NCBI RefSeq assembly: GCF_002897295.1
Contig: NZ_BEXF01000027.1
Location: forward strand, 1 to 64,000
Source: Brevibacillus reuszeri
GTDB lineage: Bacteria; Bacillota; Bacilli; Brevibacillales; Brevibacillaceae
Reading direction: 5' to 3'
DNA length: 64,000 nt
Under the pieces are notes generated by a model that was not told the origin of the DNA, did not search any database, and saw only the letters and a list, made by a program, of their open reading frames with translations. Shown in pieces: positions 8,652 through 17,764 of the stretch. Both the position numbers and the translations under genes were made by a program. Every line of letters begins with the position of its first letter. Position 1 is the stretch's first letter.

Positions 8652-9602
8652 TTAATCAAACAGCTTGCTTACAGACAGCTCTTCGTGTACGCGAATAATC
8701 GCTTCACCAATGATTGGTGCAACGGACAGAACCGTAATTTTATCAATGATTTGTTCCTCTGTCAGCGGAATCGAGTTGGTTACGATCAGCTCGCGAATTT
8801 TCGAGTTAGCGATACGCTCGATGGCTGGTCCAGACAGAACGGGATGCGTGCAGCATGCATAAACATCACGAGCACCTGCCTCTACCAGTGCATTGGCAGC
8901 GAGTGTGATGGTTCCAGCTGTGTCGATGATATCGTCAATGATGATTGCGGTTTTGCCTTCGATGTTCCCTACGATATTCATAACCTCAGCTACGTTTGGC
9001 TCAGGACGACGCTTGTCGATAATGGCGATTGGCGCTTCCAGACGTTCTGCCAGTTTACGAGCACGAGTAACCCCACCATGGTCTGGAGATACAACCACGA
9101 TGTCAGACAGACCTTTTTCAGAGAAGTGTTTACCCAGAATTGGTACTCCCAGCAGGTGATCCACAGGGATGTCGAAAAATCCTTGGATTTGTGTAGCATG
9201 CAGGTCCATTGTGATGACACGTTGTGCCCCTGCAGTTTCGATCAGATTAGCAACCAGCTTGGCAGTGATCGGATCACGCGCGCGAGCCTTGCGATCTTGG
9301 CGAGCATAGCCGTAGTAAGGAATCACTACGTTAATGCTTTTTGCAGAAGCGCGTTTGAGTGCGTCCACCATTACCAAAAGCTCCATCAGGTGTTCATTAA
9401 CGGGAGCAGACGTTGGCTGAATAACAAATACGTCACAACCGCGAACGCTTTCATTCAATTTGATTTGGCATTCGCCATCACTAAAGCGCACTGCTTGTGC
9501 GTTTCCGAGCGGTACACCAATGTGTTCAGCGATTTCTTTTGCCAGTTCCGGGTTTGCGTTGCACGTAAATACCTTCAGTTTTGGGTCGCGGTAGTTAGCC
9601 AT
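8652..9602 (-). CDS. prs: Ribose-phosphate pyrophosphokinase
   Basis: Makes PRPP from ribose 5-phosphate and ATP for nucleotide, His and Trp synthesis. All class I PRPP synthetase landmarks are present in the 316 residues: [15 protein letters not shown], the MDLHA metal/ATP segment and the PRPP loop DDIIDTAGT. Full length. It follows glmU by about 20 nt on the same strand, as in B. subtilis gcaD-prs-ctc. Confidence 0.98.
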   Translation of the reverse strand: MANYRDPKLKVFTCNANPELAKEIAEHIGVPLGNAQAVRFSDGECQIKLNESVRGCDVFVIQPTSAPVNEHLMELLVMVDALKRASAKSINVVIPYYGYARQDRKARARDPITAKLVANLIETAGAQRVITMDLHATQIQGFFDIPVDHLLGVPILGKHFSEKGLSDIVVVSPDHGGVTRARKLAERLEAPIAIIDKRRPEPNVAEVMNIVGNIEGKTAIIIDDIIDTAGTITLAANALVEAGARDVYACCTHPVLSGPAIERIANSKIRELIVTNSIPLTEEQIIDKITVLSVAPIIGEAIIRVHEELSVSKLFD

Positions 9603-9624
9603 GATCTTCTCTTAGAACCTCCCG

Positions 9625-11010
9625 TTATGATTGCTTTTTGCCCTTGCGAGGCATTTTGCTAGCGTAGTCTAATTTATTTACCTGACGCTCACGTGCAATC
9701 GCAAGCGCATTATCTGGTACATCCTGATTGATTGTCGAACCTGCAGCAACGTACGCATTTTGTCCCACAGTGACTGGAGCAACCAAGTTGGTATTGCAAC
9801 CAATGAATGCTCCGTCCTGGACGATTGTTTTATGCTTTACTGCCCCATCGTAATTGACGGTAATCGTTCCGCAGCCAATATTGACTCCGTCACCAATTTC
9901 CGCGTCACCTACGTAGCTAAGATGAGGGACCTTTGTACCGTCGCCAATTTTTGCATTTTTCAATTCTACGAAATCACCGACCTTGGCATTGCGCCCGATC
10001 TGTGTTCCCGGACGAATGTTGGCATATGGGCCAATCGTAGTTTCTGCATCAACACTTGCATCAACCATGACAGAGTACGTAATGGAAACACCATCAGCCA
10101 ATTCGACATTGGTCAAATCGACTTGTGGACCGATGACGCAATCTGCACCAATGGTTGTCCGTCCGCGCAAGTGTGTACCCGGCTCGATTACGGTATCCGA
10201 CCCGATGATGACATCCGCCTCAATGTACGTAGAGGAAGGATCAATAATCGTCACACCATTGCGCATGTGAGCTGCCGCAATACGCTTACGCATGTACGCC
10301 TCAGCTTCAGACAGCTGCACGCGATCGTTGACACCCATCGTTTCATCCGGGTCCTTCGCTTCGAATGCTACTACCTTTTCACCAGCATCGCGCAAAATGG
10401 CCACACAGTCTGTTACATAGTATTCACCTTGCACGTTGTCATTTTTCACTTCCGCCAAGGCTTTCCATAATTTTCGGTTGTCATAACAGTATATTCCGGT
10501 ATTAATCTCGCGGACCGCCCTTTCCTCATCGGAGGCGTCCTTATGTTCCACGATTCGCAATACTTCGCCTGACTCATTCCGCACGATTCGCCCATAACCC
10601 GTAGGATCAGAAAGCACGGCTGTCAAAACAGTCGCTGCCGCTTGCTGCTTTTCGTGATAGCGTAGCAAATCGGACAACGTCTGAGCAGACAAGAGAGGGA
10701 CATCTCCGTATAAAAGAAACGTAGTGCCTTCTTTATCTTGTAAAAACGGCGCTGCCTTCGAAACGGCATGTGCCGTTCCCAACTGTTCTTCTTGCAGTGC
10801 ATAAGTGATGTCCTCGCCAAGTTTGGCGCGGACTGCGTCAGCACCATGACCTACGACGACAACGATTTCCTCAACCTGCATGTTGCCAAGCGTATCCACT
10901 ACATGCTGGACCATTGGCTTACCGCACACAGGGTGCAAAACCTTGTACAGCTTCGATTTCATCCGTGTACCCTGACCAGCGGCCAAAACCACGGCATGGA
11001 TCTTAGACAT
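9625..11010 (-). CDS. glmU: Bifunctional GlmU (GlcNAc-1-P uridyltransferase / GlcN-1-P acetyltransferase)
   Basis: Catalyses the last two steps to UDP-GlcNAc for peptidoglycan. The N-terminal pyrophosphorylase carries LAAGQGTRMKSKLYKVLHP; the C-terminal half is a left-handed beta-helix of hexapeptide repeats with the acetyltransferase His region (ADCVIGPQ ... LSYVGDAEIG). I place the start at ATG 11008-11010 (MSKIHAVVL, 461 aa) because GGAGGG lies 6 nt upstream; a longer frame adds nine residues without family support. It heads the glmU-prs unit. Confidence 0.97.
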   Translation of the reverse strand: MSKIHAVVLAAGQGTRMKSKLYKVLHPVCGKPMVQHVVDTLGNMQVEEIVVVVGHGADAVRAKLGEDITYALQEEQLGTAHAVSKAAPFLQDKEGTTFLLYGDVPLLSAQTLSDLLRYHEKQQAAATVLTAVLSDPTGYGRIVRNESGEVLRIVEHKDASDEERAVREINTGIYCYDNRKLWKALAEVKNDNVQGEYYVTDCVAILRDAGEKVVAFEAKDPDETMGVNDRVQLSEAEAYMRKRIAAAHMRNGVTIIDPSSTYIEADVIIGSDTVIEPGTHLRGRTTIGADCVIGPQVDLTNVELADGVSITYSVMVDASVDAETTIGPYANIRPGTQIGRNAKVGDFVELKNAKIGDGTKVPHLSYVGDAEIGDGVNIGCGTITVNYDGAVKHKTIVQDGAFIGCNTNLVAPVTVGQNAYVAAGSTINQDVPDNALAIARERQVNKLDYASKMPRKGKKQS

Positions 11011-11205
11011 GTCAACCCTCCATCGTAGAAGTTCCACAATGACTATATCTTAATCATATGTGGATTTCAAGACACTCGATGCAGGATTCTGACTGTTTCC
11101 CTGATCTTTCCTGAAAGTTAGCCATATAACGGACAACATTTAATTTTCTGATAAAAGTGTGATATATTGATGGGCGAAAGGGGTTTTTAGAGGAGGTAGG
11201 AATAC

Positions 11206-12222
11206 ATGAGTGCTCAGGTTTACTTACTGACTGGATATTTGGGAAGCGGAAAAACTACACTTTTGCAAAAATTACTTACTCATCTGCAGCAGCAGGATGA
11301 CAAGGTTGTGGTCCTGATGAATGAAATGGGCGAGGAAGATATTGACGGAGAACAACTACAAGGTTTTGGCTTTCCTGTAAAAAAATTATTGGACGGCTGC
11401 ATCTGTTGCTCCATCCAGGGGGAATTGACCGAGGGGTTAAAAGAAATTCTCCAATCGCTTGCTCCCAACCGTATCCTCATTGAGACGACTGGTGTCGCAG
11501 ACCCGATTGATGTGGTCGATGCGCTGACTCACCCAGAATTGTATGATCGATTGCAGCTTTCCGGAATCGTAAGTGTCGTAGATGCTTCTCGCTTCCTGGA
11601 GCTCAATTCTCGTTTTGCCTCTACAAGCACTTTGGTCAAAACCATTCGCAACCAAGTCAAATACGCAGACCTGCTCCTATTAAATAAAATTGATCTGACC
11701 ACACCCGAGGTTATTCAAAAAGTGGAGCAAAAATTAAAAGAACTAAATCCACTTGCTCCGATCCATCAGGCCATCCAAAGCGATATGAACCTGGAGAGCC
11801 TATTATCAGTCGAACGTCTGGTAAAATCGTACACCAAAGACAGTGATCCCGAAAAAATGGTACCCGTACAAAAAACAATTGGACGACTCTCTCCCATGGA
11901 CAAGCTTAAGCAGTCGCTGGGTCTACGGACGAGCAAGCCATCTCTTTACAATAGTATCGACAGCTTTTCCTACCAGTTCACCGGTCCGGTCCATGCTGAA
12001 AAATTTGAGGACTTTCTTTATGCTTTGCCGAAAAGCGTCTATCGTGCAAAAGGGTACGTTCTTTTTCACGGCAAGCAAGAGCTTATTTCTTTTCAGCATA
12101 CAGATAATCAGGTTCATCTGTTTCCGTTTGAAAACTTTGGCCCTAAGATGGTAGCCGTCTTCATCGGGGAGGGAATGGATCAGGAAAAAATCTTGAACGA
12201 TCTAAAAGATTGCTACGCGTAA
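11206..12222 (+). CDS. CobW/COG0523-family GTPase, putative metallochaperone
   Basis: G3E-class GTPase predicted to deliver a metal, commonly zinc, to client proteins. Seen: P-loop GYLGSGKTT at residues ~9-17, the family metal motif CICC at ~66, an NKID guanine-specificity motif near 162, and a C-terminal CobW_C-type domain. An AGAGGAGG site precedes the ATG. It is the only plus-strand gene within the 0-22 kb core block and interrupts the usual spoVG-glmU neighbourhood, so it is an insertion. I found no clear Zur box in the 168-nt upstream region. It ends at a strong terminator. Confidence 0.87.
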   Translation: MSAQVYLLTGYLGSGKTTLLQKLLTHLQQQDDKVVVLMNEMGEEDIDGEQLQGFGFPVKKLLDGCICCSIQGELTEGLKEILQSLAPNRILIETTGVADPIDVVDALTHPELYDRLQLSGIVSVVDASRFLELNSRFASTSTLVKTIRNQVKYADLLLLNKIDLTTPEVIQKVEQKLKELNPLAPIHQAIQSDMNLESLLSVERLVKSYTKDSDPEKMVPVQKTIGRLSPMDKLKQSLGLRTSKPSLYNSIDSFSYQFTGPVHAEKFEDFLYALPKSVYRAKGYVLFHGKQELISFQHTDNQVHLFPFENFGPKMVAVFIGEGMDQEKILNDLKDCYA

Positions 12223-12232
12223 CGGACGCCGA

Positions 12233-12267
12233 AGCACCCTGCCGGTAAGGGACAGGGTGCTTTGTTT
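12233..12267 (+). terminator. Terminator of the CobW-family gene
   Basis: AGCACCCTG / CAGGGTGCT form a 9-bp stem followed by TTTGTTT, 10 nt after the stop; it lies tail-to-tail with spoVG, whose stop is at 12270. Confidence 0.88.
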
Positions 12268-12269
12268 GG

Positions 12270-12557
12270 TTATGCACCAGCTTCGATGGTGCTTTCTTCT
12301 TCTTGACCTACGCGTTCGTACTCATTCAATACTGCCGCTTGGATTTTTTCTCGAGTAGTCGAGGAAATCGGGTGCGCGATATCACGGAATTCTCCATCCG
12401 GTGTACGCTTGCTCGGCATGGCTACAAACATGCCATTGTTCCCGTCAATGACACGGATATCATGAACCACGAATTCATGGTCGATTGTAATGGATGCAAT
12501 CGCTTTCATCCTACCATCCGTATTCACTCGGCGAAGTCTTACGTCTGTAACTTCCAT
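12270..12557 (-). CDS. spoVG: Septation regulator SpoVG
   Basis: Small nucleic-acid-binding regulator affecting asymmetric septation and cortex formation. The 95-residue sequence begins [20 protein letters not shown] and includes the conserved GMFVAMPS and DIAHPI segments. The C-terminus is acidic and short, as in the family. GGGAG precedes the ATG by about 8 nt. A sigma-H-type promoter with an A+T-rich box lies upstream, matching how spoVG is controlled by sigma-H and AbrB in Bacillus. Confidence 0.97.
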   Translation of the reverse strand: MEVTDVRLRRVNTDGRMKAIASITIDHEFVVHDIRVIDGNNGMFVAMPSKRTPDGEFRDIAHPISSTTREKIQAAVLNEYERVGQEEESTIEAGA

Positions 12558-12595
12558 CTAGTTCACTCCCTTTATCTATGAAACGCGTTTAGGAG

Positions 12596-12626
12596 TATTT
12601 CCACCCTCTGGGTAAATATTCCTGCT
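12596..12626 (-). promoter_or_regulatory. Sigma-H-type promoter for spoVG with A+T-rich upstream box
   Basis: Minus strand AGCAGGAAT (12618-12626) as -35 and GTGGAAATA (12596-12604) as -10 fit the sigma-H pattern (RnAGGAwww, RnnGAAww). Directly upstream, 12627-12690 is almost pure A/T, the kind of sequence to which AbrB binds at B. subtilis spoVG. Confidence 0.75.
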
Positions 12627-12719
12627 AATCTTATGCAAATTTTTATAAAATATATAAAATTATTCATATCATTGAGCATATTTACGAGATAACTTTAAGA
12701 CTACGGTCATAAAAACATT

Positions 12720-12809
12720 AGAAAACTTAGCTACACCAAGCTTTTGGCGGAGCCTTAGTTGCACTTATACTATCATCCTTACATTTATACTTTCCGATAG
12801 TACAAAAAA
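12720..12809. repeat. Intergenic repeat family A, copy 1
   Basis: About 90 nt closely matching 23238-23337. Shared blocks include AGAAAACTT, GCCTTAGTTGC, TTATACTATC and TTTATACTTTCCGATAGTAC. TACTATC and GATAGTA form an inverted repeat inside it. It abuts the T-tract of the ridA terminator. The whole 12558-12909 gap holds this repeat, the spoVG promoter, the ridA terminator and repeat B; no gene is seen. Confidence 0.8.
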
Positions 12810-12843
12810 CAGCCCAATGCGTAAGCGCGCATCAGGCTGTTTT
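12803..12843 (-). terminator. Terminator of ridA
   Basis: AACAGCC / GGCTGTT with a nested ATGCG / CGCAT stem; the minus-strand product ends in TTTTTTG. It lies about 70 nt after the ridA stop. Confidence 0.85.
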
Positions 12844-12861
12844 CTATTCTCATTGCCTTTT

Positions 12862-12916
12862 TCACTAAAAAGCGATCGCTCTCCATGAGCAGGCAACGAG
12901 AGAGGTTTTTTATGCT
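12862..12916 (-). repeat. Intergenic repeat family B, copy 2
   Basis: Read on the minus strand (AGCATAAAAAACCTCT ... TCATGGAG ... TTTTTAG) it aligns with few gaps to 23122-23180 read on the plus strand. It begins inside the last codons of ridA and runs toward the ridA terminator. Confidence 0.65.
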
Positions 12917-13296
12917 TCCAAATAGGCAACGATTTCAATTTCTACTTTCACGTCACGCGGCAGACGCGCAACCTCTACAGTAGAACGAGCCGGCTTATGG
13001 TCGCCAAAATACTGACCGTACACTTCGTTCAGCTGGCCAAAATCGTTCATGTCTTTAATAAACACAGTTGCTTTCACTACATTGGACAAGCTTCCGCCTG
13101 CTTCTGCCAATACAGCTTTAATGTTCGCGAAGACTTGATGAGCCTGTGTTGCGATGTCGCCTTCTACCAATGTACCGTCTGGACGCAGCGGGATTTGTCC
13201 GGATGCAAACAAGAACGGACCTACCTTTGCCGCTTGGCTGTAAGGACCAATTGCTGCTGGAGCCTTGTCAGTTGAAACAAAAGAGATTGCCATCAT
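12910..13296 (-). CDS. ridA: RidA family enamine/imine deaminase (YabJ)
   Basis: Hydrolyses reactive enamine/imine intermediates such as 2-aminoacrylate; in B. subtilis YabJ lies in the purine operon with purR. The 128 residues contain [28 protein letters not shown] and the signature [13 protein letters not shown] near the C-terminus with the substrate-binding Arg. GAGGGGAG precedes two adjacent ATG codons. It starts 4 nt after the purR stop, so the two are probably translated from one message. Confidence 0.96.
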   Translation of the reverse strand: MMAISFVSTDKAPAAIGPYSQAAKVGPFLFASGQIPLRPDGTLVEGDIATQAHQVFANIKAVLAEAGGSLSNVVKATVFIKDMNDFGQLNEVYGQYFGDHKPARSTVEVARLPRDVKVEIEIVAYLEA

Positions 13297-13300
13297 TCAT

Positions 13301-14134
13301 CTACTCCCCTCTATTTTCAAAAAAGCTGCCTAGCTCAATTTCTATCTGCTTGCCCTTGATGTCCACATCCTGCAGCTTGGCAAGTGAAACATAATCATCG
13401 ACCAGACGCTCAGACACGTCGGCCGTAGTTTCCACCAGAACGCCGCATCCAACTACCGTAGCACGGAATTCCTGCAACAGATCGATCATGCCCCGCAGCG
13501 TACCGCCGGCCTTCATGAAGTCGTCCACAATCAGGACACGCGATTGCTCAGCAAGAGCACGTCTAGCCAGTGACATGGTTTGAATCCGCTTACTGGAACC
13601 TGATACATAATTGATGCTCACAACTGAGCCTTCCGTTACCTTGTTGTCACGGCGCACAATCACCACTGGAACGTTCAGGAACATGGCCGTCGCATATGCA
13701 AGCGGAATTCCTTTCGTTTCCACGGTCATGACGACATCTACATTCTTTTCTGCATAAGCAGTCGCAAAAATCTTGCCGATCTGTGACATCGTAGACGGGT
13801 TTCCTAGAATGTCGGACATGTACAGGTATCCACCTGGCAACAGTCTCTCCGGGTTAGCCAGATGAACCATCAGATCACGAATAAACTGAAGGGCCTCGTC
13901 CGTTTTGACCTGGGGAATAAACTTTACTCCCCCCGCCGCCCCCGCCACCGTCTTCAACAAGCCTACACCTTGGACTTCAAACGCTTCCTTGATGATAGAC
14001 AAGTCCTCACTAATAGATGATTTCGCCGCCCCGTATTGTTCGGCAAACAAAGTAAGAGGAGTCAGTGTGTGGGGATGAGCAAGCAAGTGCTGCGTCATGT
14101 CGACCAGACGCGCACTTCTGCGCAATTTCTTCAT
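13301..14134 (-). CDS. purR: Purine operon repressor PurR
   Basis: PRPP-responsive repressor of purine genes in Gram-positive bacteria. Residues 1-~75 form a winged helix (KKLRRSARLVDMTQHLLAHP); residues ~80-277 are a type I phosphoribosyltransferase fold with the PRPP loop VLIVDDFMKAGGT. Length (277) is close to B. subtilis PurR. It sits between ispE and ridA in the standard order. Confidence 0.97.
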   Translation of the reverse strand: MKKLRRSARLVDMTQHLLAHPHTLTPLTLFAEQYGAAKSSISEDLSIIKEAFEVQGVGLLKTVAGAAGGVKFIPQVKTDEALQFIRDLMVHLANPERLLPGGYLYMSDILGNPSTMSQIGKIFATAYAEKNVDVVMTVETKGIPLAYATAMFLNVPVVIVRRDNKVTEGSVVSINYVSGSSKRIQTMSLARRALAEQSRVLIVDDFMKAGGTLRGMIDLLQEFRATVVGCGVLVETTADVSERLVDDYVSLAKLQDVDIKGKQIEIELGSFFENRGE

Positions 14135-14189
14135 GGCTCTTCCTCCAAAACCGAATATTATGGTGCTAATGTATCATTTCCATACGGGT

Positions 14190-15068
14190 TCATGCAAGCA
14201 CTTCCCCTTCACTGGCGCCTAACATTCGGACAACATACACATCTTTGACGAATCCACGCAAGGCATTATAGATGCGATGCACTTTGGCTTCCTTTTGTAC
14301 AAGGGCAAATACAGTCGGTCCACTGCCTGACATCAGGACTCCATCTGCACCTGACGAAATCATGAGCTCCTTGATTTGCCGTACCTGTGGATGCATGGAT
14401 AACGTTACATTTTCAAGCACATTCCCAAGCGAATGGCACATCAGGGAGAAGTCTTGTCTTTCGATGGCTTGAAGCATCTGCTTGGTTGGCGGATGGTTAG
14501 TAATCTCCTGTACACGCAAATTTCCGTATACGTCTGGAGTCGATACACCTACCGGGGGCTTGGCGAGAATGATCCAGCACGGAGCTGGCGTCCCTAGATG
14601 CGTGATTCTCTCTCCACGCCCTTTTGCTAGCGCTGTGCCTCCATAAACGCAGAATGGCACATCAGAGCCGATCTCTGCACCTAATACAGCCAGCTCGTCT
14701 GTCGTCAGGCCGAGCTTCCACAATTGATTCAATCCGCGCAACGTGGCAGCAGCATCACTGCTTCCACCTGCCAAACCGGCAGCGACGGGTATTTGTTTGT
14801 CGATATACATGTGTACGCCCTGGCGCACCTGATAGCGTTCTTTCATAAGGACTGCCGCTTTATACGCATGGTTGCGAATATCATCTGGTACGAAGCTGGC
14901 AGAACAGTCCAGCGTAATCTCACCATCTTCGCGTAGGGTCAGATCTACACGATCAGCCAAGTCTACGGTAGTCATCACCATTTCCACTTCGTGATAACCG
15001 TCCGGCCGTTTGGCAAGCACGTCAAGAGTCAAGTTGATTTTGGCCGGAGCTTTGACCGAGATACGCAC
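14190..15068 (-). CDS. ispE: 4-diphosphocytidyl-2-C-methyl-D-erythritol kinase
   Basis: GHMP kinase of the MEP isoprenoid pathway. Motif 1 is [13 protein letters not shown] at the N-terminus, the ATP-binding [15 protein letters not shown] lies near residue 95, and [17 protein letters not shown] near the C-terminus is GHMP motif 3. I choose GTG 15066-15068 as start (292 aa) because AGAGGTG is 6 nt upstream and the B. subtilis protein begins at the equivalent residue; an ATG nine codons upstream is possible. An extended -10 (TATGCTACAAT) lies about 40 nt upstream. Confidence 0.95.
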   Translation of the reverse strand: MRISVKAPAKINLTLDVLAKRPDGYHEVEMVMTTVDLADRVDLTLREDGEITLDCSASFVPDDIRNHAYKAAVLMKERYQVRQGVHMYIDKQIPVAAGLAGGSSDAAATLRGLNQLWKLGLTTDELAVLGAEIGSDVPFCVYGGTALAKGRGERITHLGTPAPCWIILAKPPVGVSTPDVYGNLRVQEITNHPPTKQMLQAIERQDFSLMCHSLGNVLENVTLSMHPQVRQIKELMISSGADGVLMSGSGPTVFALVQKEAKVHRIYNALRGFVKDVYVVRMLGASEGEVLA

Positions 15069-15255
15069 GTTGTTCACCTCTGCCCACTTTCTCAATTTCC
15101 TAGTTCCCTATTGTAGCATAGGGATTCTCTTCCATGCCACTTGATCAACCAAAAAGAATATGTTGGCTATGATAAGGCGAAAGATTCGAAAAAGCGGCAC
15201 TAGCGTAGCATGCTTTTGGCCCTCGTCATTCCATCCCGGGAACGCTATGTATCAA

Positions 15256-15283
15256 ACAAAAAGACCAGGGAATCCCCTGGCCT
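15256..15283 (-). terminator. Terminator of sspF
   Basis: On the minus strand GGCCAGGG pairs with CCCTGGTC around GATT and is followed by TTTTTG. The rest of 15069-15367 shows no gene. Confidence 0.82.
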
Positions 15284-15367
15284 TGTCAACGAGTTTGTTT
15301 GGTATGCGAAAAGCGCCTCGACCCTCTTGCGAAAACCTACAGCTGCACCGCTCGGACAATCAGCCCG

Positions 15368-15550
15368 TTATAGCTTTTTGGCAGCTAGCGCTTCCTGAGC
15401 CATCTGCACAGCCCGTTTTACCATGTTGCCAGCGTCACGCGTCGTGATGGCACCCCAGCCCTCGGCTTTCACCTTATCGTAAAACCCAAGCTCCTTGGCT
15501 AGCTCCATTTTGAACTCCTCTGACATCATGCTGCCTCGTCTGCGACCCAT
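15368..15550 (-). CDS. sspF: Alpha/beta-type small acid-soluble spore protein SspF
   Basis: DNA-binding protein of the dormant spore. The 60 residues start [20 protein letters not shown] and contain the SASP signatures [11 protein letters not shown] and [16 protein letters not shown]. The start at 15550 is set by GGGAGG six nt upstream; the longer frame only reads into the leader. It lies between veg and ispE as in B. subtilis. I could not assign its promoter with confidence. Confidence 0.95.
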   Translation of the reverse strand: MGRRRGSMMSEEFKMELAKELGFYDKVKAEGWGAITTRDAGNMVKRAVQMAQEALAAKKL

Positions 15551-15634
15551 GATAGCCTCCCTTCTCGTTGACAAGTTTAGTTTGTCCCACAGAGGCTTTT
15601 TCAAAGGCAGAATATTATCTGCTCCTACTCCGAA

Positions 15635-15669
15635 AAATAAAACAGTAGAACCCAAAGGGCTCTACTGTT
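15635..15669 (-). terminator. Terminator of veg
   Basis: AACAGTAGA-CCC and GGG-TCTACTGTT form a long stem with a 3-nt loop; TTTTATTTTTC follows on the minus strand. It overlaps the veg stop codon region. Confidence 0.88.
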
Positions 15670-15934
15670 GTACAAATGTAATGCGGATGTGCTCGTTCTC
15701 TCGGCACACCGTCAACTCTACTGTTTCCGTCAAGATGTCAGCATAGCTGTAAGAGACCCGCTCAAAGAGTTGATCATCATCAAGCTTTACCACAAACACA
15801 GATGGGTATGTTTCCTCGAGGATGCCACTTCGTTCGACAGTTTTTCGGCGGCCACCGTTAGCTTTCAACAGGATGCGCTCACCAATGTGCCCGTCTAAAC
15901 TGCGTTTAATGTCAAGTAACGCGTTTCTTGCCAT
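15662..15934 (-). CDS. veg: Veg protein (DUF1021)
   Basis: Small conserved protein that stimulates biofilm genes in B. subtilis by opposing SinR. The 90 residues include [40 protein letters not shown] and [17 protein letters not shown], the diagnostic Veg blocks. ATG 15932-15934 is preferred over the GTG four codons earlier because GAGGTGG is correctly spaced only for the ATG. Two consensus sigma-A promoters upstream predict very strong vegetative expression. The yabG gene that follows rsmA in Bacillus is absent here. Confidence 0.95.
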   Translation of the reverse strand: MARNALLDIKRSLDGHIGERILLKANGGRRKTVERSGILEETYPSVFVVKLDDDQLFERVSYSYADILTETVELTVCRENEHIRITFVQQ

Positions 15935-15959
15935 TGTTCCATCCACCTCGCTTAAATCT

Positions 15960-15988
15960 ATTATAACAGCACATGCTTATTTTGTCAA
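15960..15988 (-). promoter_or_regulatory. veg promoter P1 (sigma-A, consensus)
   Basis: Minus strand TTGACA (15983-15988), 17-nt spacer, TATAAT (15960-15965). Both hexamers are perfect and the spacing is ideal. Confidence 0.93.
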
Positions 15989-15999
15989 AGAAATAAAAA

Positions 16000-16029
16000 A
16001 TTATAGCAACCCAGCCGATATTTTGTCAA
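16000..16029 (-). promoter_or_regulatory. veg promoter P2 (sigma-A, consensus)
   Basis: Minus strand TTGACA (16024-16029), 18-nt spacer, TATAAT (16000-16005), 40 bp upstream of P1. Both hexamers are perfect. Confidence 0.92.
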
Positions 16030-16088
16030 CGGGGTTTTTTTCATGAAATACGTAGATTTTTGTCACTAATATCGTCACTAAATGCTGA

Positions 16089-16138
16089 ATACATAAAAAA
16101 ACCCCATTTTTGGCGTAATTAGCCCAAAAACAGGGAGG
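16089..16138 (-). terminator. Terminator of rsmA
   Basis: On the minus strand CCC-TTTTTGG pairs with CCAAAAA-GGGG around a short loop and is followed by TTTTTTTATG, directly after the rsmA stop. Confidence 0.8.
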
Positions 16139-16146
16139 CATTTTCA

Positions 16147-17046
<900 letters not shown>

Positions 17047-17598
17047 TTACTCCCTCTCTTTGTTAATGGCTTTCATAGCCGCTTCAAATTCTTCTCGATT
17101 GATCTGGAAAGCGTTTAGTCGCTGCAACATCTGCTTCGCATTTGCGTATCCGATGCCAAGAGCCTCTCCCAGCTTTATACGGCGCTCCTTGGAGTCTGGA
17201 CCTGACGTCAGTCCGTTTTCGAGCATATCGTCTGCCGTAATCTCTCCTGCCGTTTCTGCCATCTCTGTACGCACTTCTGACAGTGCACGAATGATAACTT
17301 CGTCAGAGGCGTTCTCGACCCCGATATCGCCTTTTTTGGTGCCGTCCTCCTGTGTGATAAAGGCATGCTTGCAGCCAGGCACCTGACGGCTAATAATTTT
17401 GCGGATGCGCTCCCCCTGATAATCAGGGTCCGTAAAAATGATAACACCGCGCTTTTGCTGCGCGAGTCTGATTTTCTCGATCGTTCTTGTATGGATGGCA
17501 GAGCCGCCCGTCTCAATCGTATCCGCTTTGACCGCCCTCTTGATTGCAGCGGTATCGTCTCTTCCCTCTACCACGATGACTTCTTTGATCTTCATCAT
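17047..17598 (-). CDS. rnmV: Ribonuclease M5
   Basis: Toprim-domain nuclease that matures 5S rRNA in low-GC Gram-positives. The Toprim motifs are VVEGRDDTAAI at the N-terminus and FTDPDYQGERIR near residue 55; GDIGVENAS follows. 183 aa. Two consecutive ATGs occur; the second (17593-17595) is better spaced from GGGAG. Confidence 0.96.
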   Translation of the reverse strand: MMKIKEVIVVEGRDDTAAIKRAVKADTIETGGSAIHTRTIEKIRLAQQKRGVIIFTDPDYQGERIRKIISRQVPGCKHAFITQEDGTKKGDIGVENASDEVIIRALSEVRTEMAETAGEITADDMLENGLTSGPDSKERRIKLGEALGIGYANAKQMLQRLNAFQINREEFEAAMKAINKERE

Positions 17599-17739
17599 GT
17601 GCTCCCACTTTCGTACAAAAATCCGTATGGTACTAGTGTGCCAAAAAAACCAAGCCCAAAGCCCAAAAAGGGTGAAACGTTTTTGGGCCCTGGACCGTCT
17701 TACTAGTATTCAGCTTATCATGACTGGCTAAAAAACGGA

Positions 17740-17764
17740 AAGACAGGAGCAATCGCTCCTGTCC
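17740..17764 (-). terminator. Terminator of the YabE-like gene
   Basis: GGACAGGAGC / GCTCCTGTC stem around a 4-nt loop, then TTTCCGTTTTTT on the minus strand. A second hairpin at 17656-17688 (GCCCAAAAA / TTTTTGGGC) lies before rnmV and may also terminate read-through. Confidence 0.78.
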
